A stretch of 7,642 nucleotides of DNA, taken from an uncultured Chitinophagaceae bacterium. GTDB taxonomy: Bacteria; Bacteroidota; Bacteroidia; Chitinophagales; Chitinophagaceae. Shown in pieces: positions 5,584-7,642 of the stretch. The stretch's first letter is position 1, and every line of letters starts with the position of its first letter. The DNA lies in contig CAKSVK010000166.1 in NCBI GenBank assembly GCA_934502905.1, positions 1 through 7,642 of the forward strand, written 5' to 3'. The translations under genes and the position numbers were made by a program. The notes below the pieces were generated by a model. That model saw only the letters and a program-made list of their open reading frames with translations. It did not search any database and was not told the DNA's origin.

Positions 5584-6324
5584 TTATTGTTTGTTGGCTT
5601 TAAGCACTCCTTCCAAAATTTTCTGTACTGCTCTTGCTTCTTTTTTACCGATTGTAGATTTAATGACCACTACAAATTCCTTTAACTGATTAGGCGTTAG
5701 CCCAACATTCAGACAATTGTTAAAATGTGAACGCAGCATAGGCTCAACGCCGCCGATACCGGCGAGCACCGATATTGTTACCAACTGTCTTTCAGCATAG
5801 GTCAGCACATCACGCTCAAAAAGATCTGCGAACAGATGTTCTTTCAGGAACACCTCTATTTCGGGAGCAAAAGCCGCATAGCCTGTTTTTGTTCCTGTTT
5901 CCTTTACACCTGTCAGTTTTTCCAGGTTTTCCCTTCCACGTTCATACCTGCTGCGACTGTTGTTTATCGGAGAGGCTTCTGCACCCAACACATCGGTAAC
6001 ACCTTTGGATTTGCGTTCATCAAGCACTTGCATAAAGGTTTGTAATCCCCGGATACTGCGGGGAAACCCGCAATATGCATACAGGTGCACAAGGCTTTCT
6101 TTAATCTGGTTGATAGTCAACCCGGCATCAAGCCCTGTATTCAGGGCTGTTTTCAGCTTGTCTACATCTCCTTTTGCGGTCAAAGTGGCAATGGAAATAA
6201 TACTCTGTTCTTTAGCACTTAGCACCCTTTCTTTTGTTGTTTTCTCCTGTGCATTTATATTGTTCAGAGTACCAACTACTGCTATGAGTAATACTATTGT
6301 AGATTTTCGGATCATTACCTTCAT
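5584..6324 (-). CDS. Exported two-domain carboxymuconolactone-decarboxylase-like protein
   Basis: From the ATG at 6324 the protein has 246 residues. A signal peptide (MKVMIRKSTIVLLIAVVG then TLNNINAQ) precedes two tandem CMD-type helical domains. The first is at about 37-102, with YCGFPRSIRGL (84-94); the second is at about 157-242, with the pattern LRSHFNNCLNVGLTPNQLKEF (197-217), matching the usual LRxHxxxxLNxGLT form. Neither domain has the CxxC pair of AhpD-type peroxidase relatives, so a non-redox role is favoured. Gamma-carboxymuconolactone decarboxylase acts on a lactone in aromatic degradation, but most family members have unknown substrates and are cytoplasmic, so export is unusual. 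It is the first gene of the operon and divergent from the AraC gene. Alternative starts are GTG 6333 (three residues longer) and ATG 6315, preceded by GAAGG at very short spacing; 6324 gives the best signal peptide. Confidence 0.88.
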   Translation of the reverse strand: MKVMIRKSTIVLLIAVVGTLNNINAQEKTTKERVLSAKEQSIISIATLTAKGDVDKLKTALNTGLDAGLTINQIKESLVHLYAYCGFPRSIRGLQTFMQVLDERKSKGVTDVLGAEASPINNSRSRYERGRENLEKLTGVKETGTKTGYAAFAPEIEVFLKEHLFADLFERDVLTYAERQLVTISVLAGIGGVEPMLRSHFNNCLNVGLTPNQLKEFVVVIKSTIGKKEARAVQKILEGVLKANKQ

Positions 6325-6513
6325 ATATGACACGCTATTTTGATTCCTGGTGATTATCGTAATATATTCTGTAATGTAAAATTGCGGGTAATTATTGGCC
6401 TACACTTATACCCATTACGGTATTACTTACCAATATTACTGATTGAGCGCCCAAACCTCAAAAGCTACCATTGATTTAGTAAATTTGTATGCTACTTTTT
6501 ACAATACTATGCA
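6325..6513. promoter_or_regulatory. Divergent control region with GTAAT/ATTAC array
   Basis: This 189-base region separates the operon and the AraC gene and must serve both. Three GTAAT motifs (6359-6363, 6371-6375, 6388-6392) are followed by three ATTAC motifs (6414-6418, 6422-6426, 6435-6439), giving an almost mirror-symmetric array centred near 6399. A heptamer, TATTACT, repeats at 6421 and 6434, 13 bases apart. GTAATTATTGG (6388-6398) and CCAATATTAC (6430-6439) are near-inverted copies. AraC-family proteins typically bind such spaced repeats, so these are candidate operators, by inference. Confidence 0.5.
6480..6487 (+). promoter_or_regulatory. Candidate Bacteroidota -7 box for the AraC gene
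   Basis: TAAATTTG matches the Bacteroidota -7 consensus TAnnTTTG exactly and would place the transcript start near 6492-6495, about 20 bases before the ATG at 6514. No good -33 TTTG is found at the expected distance, which would suit a promoter that depends on an activator. It lies 41 bases to the right of the GTAAT/ATTAC array. Confidence 0.5.
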
Positions 6514-7407
6514 ATGAGCGATATTGTCAATTTTAACAGCATCAGGGAATACAATGCTTTCAATAATCAGGAAACCTTGCACCCGTTGGTAAGTGTGGTT
6601 CACCTGGACAAAGCTGAACCGAGAAAACACAGGCGCCTGCGTTACGAGTTTTATACCATTTTTCTGAAGCAGATACATTGCGGCGACCTGCGTTACGGAT
6701 TGAACCATTACGACTACGAGGAAGGCACATTGATTTTCCTTGCTCCGGGTCAGGTAATTGGTGAAAGCAGGGATGAATATTATCAACCGCAGGGTATAGC
6801 GTTGGTATTTCACCCCGATTTGTTATTGGGTACTTCGCTTGGAAAAAAGATGGATAACTACCATTTTTTCTCTTATGCGATAAACGAAGCCCTGCACCTG
6901 TCGGAGCAGGAAAGAAGAATCATATCGGATTGCCTGGCTAAAATAGAATATGAATTGCAACGTGCTATTGACAAACACAGCAAACAACTGATAGTATCTA
7001 ATATTGAACTGTTTTTAAATTACTGTACCCGCTTCTATGATCGTCAGTTTATCACGAGAGATAATGTAAACAAGGGAATTTTAGAACGTTTTGAAGATTT
7101 GCTGAATGCGTATTTTTCATCCGGCAACCCTCTTAATATGGGTTTGCCCACTGTTGCTTATTGTGCAGCCAGGTTGAATTTGTCTGCTAATTATTTCGGG
7201 GACTTAATCAAGAAGGAAACAGGCGTATCTGCACAGGAGTATATCCAGTCAAAGGTAATCAACGTAGCCAAAAGCAGCATTTGTGACGGTAGTAAATCCA
7301 TCAGTGAAATTGCTTACGATCTGGGCTTTAAATATCCTGCACATTTCACCCGTCTTTTTAAACAGAAAACAGGTATAACACCTAATGAGTACAGGAATTT
7401 GAACTGA
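6514..7407 (+). CDS. AraC-family transcriptional regulator
   Basis: This full-length 297-residue regulator has an N-terminal cupin-like sensor/dimerisation domain (about 20-110, beta-rich with HYDYEEGTLIFLAPGQVIGE at 65-84). A helical linker follows (130-175), then the AraC DNA-binding domain (about 195-297). The two helix-turn-helix units are at about 213-237 (TVAYCAARLNLSANYFGDLI) and 262-294 (SISEIAYDLGFKYPAHFTRL, ending ITPNEYR). It is divergent from the CMD-hydrolase-cupin operon across 189 bases and is the obvious candidate to control it, probably in response to a small molecule; none can be named. The start ATG has no Shine-Dalgarno sequence, which is normal in Bacteroidota. Its stop TGA is followed immediately by TAG, so it has a double stop, and the second stop aligns with the single stop of the paralog at the left edge. 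The two share about 72% identity over 140 residues. Confidence 0.95.
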   Translation: MSDIVNFNSIREYNAFNNQETLHPLVSVVHLDKAEPRKHRRLRYEFYTIFLKQIHCGDLRYGLNHYDYEEGTLIFLAPGQVIGESRDEYYQPQGIALVFHPDLLLGTSLGKKMDNYHFFSYAINEALHLSEQERRIISDCLAKIEYELQRAIDKHSKQLIVSNIELFLNYCTRFYDRQFITRDNVNKGILERFEDLLNAYFSSGNPLNMGLPTVAYCAARLNLSANYFGDLIKKETGVSAQEYIQSKVINVAKSSICDGSKSISEIAYDLGFKYPAHFTRLFKQKTGITPNEYRNLN

Positions 7408-7484
7408 TAGTATCGCGGCGATGGACTATCCTTCTAAAACCGCTACTCGTTTGTCAGTCGTTTCAACACTTTAGGCAATTTCTT

Positions 7485-7538
7485 TTGTTGCCGTTGTTGG
7501 GTGTTGTGTATAGGCTATTGTGCTTTGGCATGTACCAA
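7485..7538 (+). repeat. Dispersed intergenic repeat, copy 2 (long form)
   Basis: This shares ordered blocks with 2786-2830, on the same strand: GCCGTTGTTG, TGTATAG, TTGTGC, TTGGCAT and ACCAA. It is longer by several bases after the first block and forms the left half of a larger inverted-repeat structure. Confidence 0.6.
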
Positions 7539-7604
7539 CATCATTCCAAACTCCCTTGTTGGTACACGCCAACCGCATTACCCGCTCTGCATACCAACAA
7601 CGGC
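7490..7604. repeat. Nested inverted repeats (potential cruciform)
   Basis: The outer arms are a perfect 11-base inverted pair, GCCGTTGTTGG at 7490-7500 and CCAACAACGGC at 7594-7604. Inside lies a 16-base-pair stem with one mismatch, 7525-7540 against 7557-7572, around a 16-base loop. No T-run follows either arm, so it is not a standard terminator, although it could fold in the AraC transcript. Another CCAACAAC is at 7616-7623. Confidence 0.7.
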
Positions 7605-7642
7605 GCTTGCTATCACCAACAACTGAGAAAAGTTCTTACCTG

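Larger units (their letters stand above)
7408..7642. other. Intergenic region after the AraC gene
   Basis: No coding frame is convincing here. The first 11 bases (7408-7418, TAGTATCGCGG) repeat those at 424-434 after the other AraC gene. The rest holds copy 2 of the dispersed repeat and nested inverted repeats built from TTGTTGG/CCAACAA words. The region runs off the window. Confidence 0.6.

Noticed and set aside
5775..6343. Overlapping plus-strand frames opposite the CMD-like gene.
   Set aside because: They are antisense shadows; the minus-strand frame has a signal peptide and two CMD domains.
7485..7623. Integron attC-like site (GTTGGGT at 7496-7502 resembles the GTTRRRY core).
   Set aside because: The core order is reversed relative to attC, no matching RYYYAAC core is correctly placed, and no integrase or cassette array is visible.

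Overview
The window looks like a Bacteroidota chromosome, probably a Sphingobacteriia/Chitinophagia-type genome. The evidence is moderate GC content, start codons with little or no Shine-Dalgarno sequence, a Bacteroidota-style -7 box (TAAATTTG) before the intact regulator, several exported lipoproteins with Ser/Asp-rich residues right after the lipidated Cys, and the protein families present. I ran no database search, so the taxonomy is inference.

Layout, left to right: (1) 1-426 (+), the 3' part of an AraC-family regulator cut by the window edge. (2) 510-2651 (-), a lipid-anchored PQQ-dependent dehydrogenase with a cytochrome c domain inserted before the last propeller segment. (3) 2652-2878, a gap with one copy of a dispersed repeat. 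(4) 2879-3522, a REP-associated tyrosine transposase (RAYT) gene bracketed by two inverted, near-identical hairpins. (5) 3523-3958, a graveyard of gene pieces: the 5' end of a lipoprotein gene that stops at the RAYT hairpin, both ends of a secreted alpha/beta hydrolase lacking its middle, and a short C-terminal-like fragment. (6) 3999-6324 (-), a compact operon encoding a two-domain carboxymuconolactone-decarboxylase-like protein, a dienelactone-hydrolase-like alpha/beta hydrolase and a cupin resembling manganese hydroxynitrile lyases. All three have export signals. (7) 6325-6513, a divergent control region with a nearly symmetric array of GTAAT/ATTAC motifs and a -7 box. (8) 6514-7407 (+), an intact AraC-family regulator, about 72% identical over 140 residues to the fragment at the left edge. 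(9) 7408-7642, an intergenic region with nested inverted repeats and a second copy of the dispersed repeat.

How it may work together: the intact AraC protein is placed to control the divergent three-gene operon, whose products should act in the periplasm or on a membrane on small oxygenated or lactone-like compounds. The PQQ enzyme, which would make lactones if it oxidises aldoses, is on the same strand but separated by decayed genes and the RAYT unit. A functional link is only a hypothesis. The two AraC paralogs in direct orientation at the ends, plus the remnants between them, suggest a locus that grew by duplication and then lost genes. The most interesting element is the RAYT gene with its paired hairpins.
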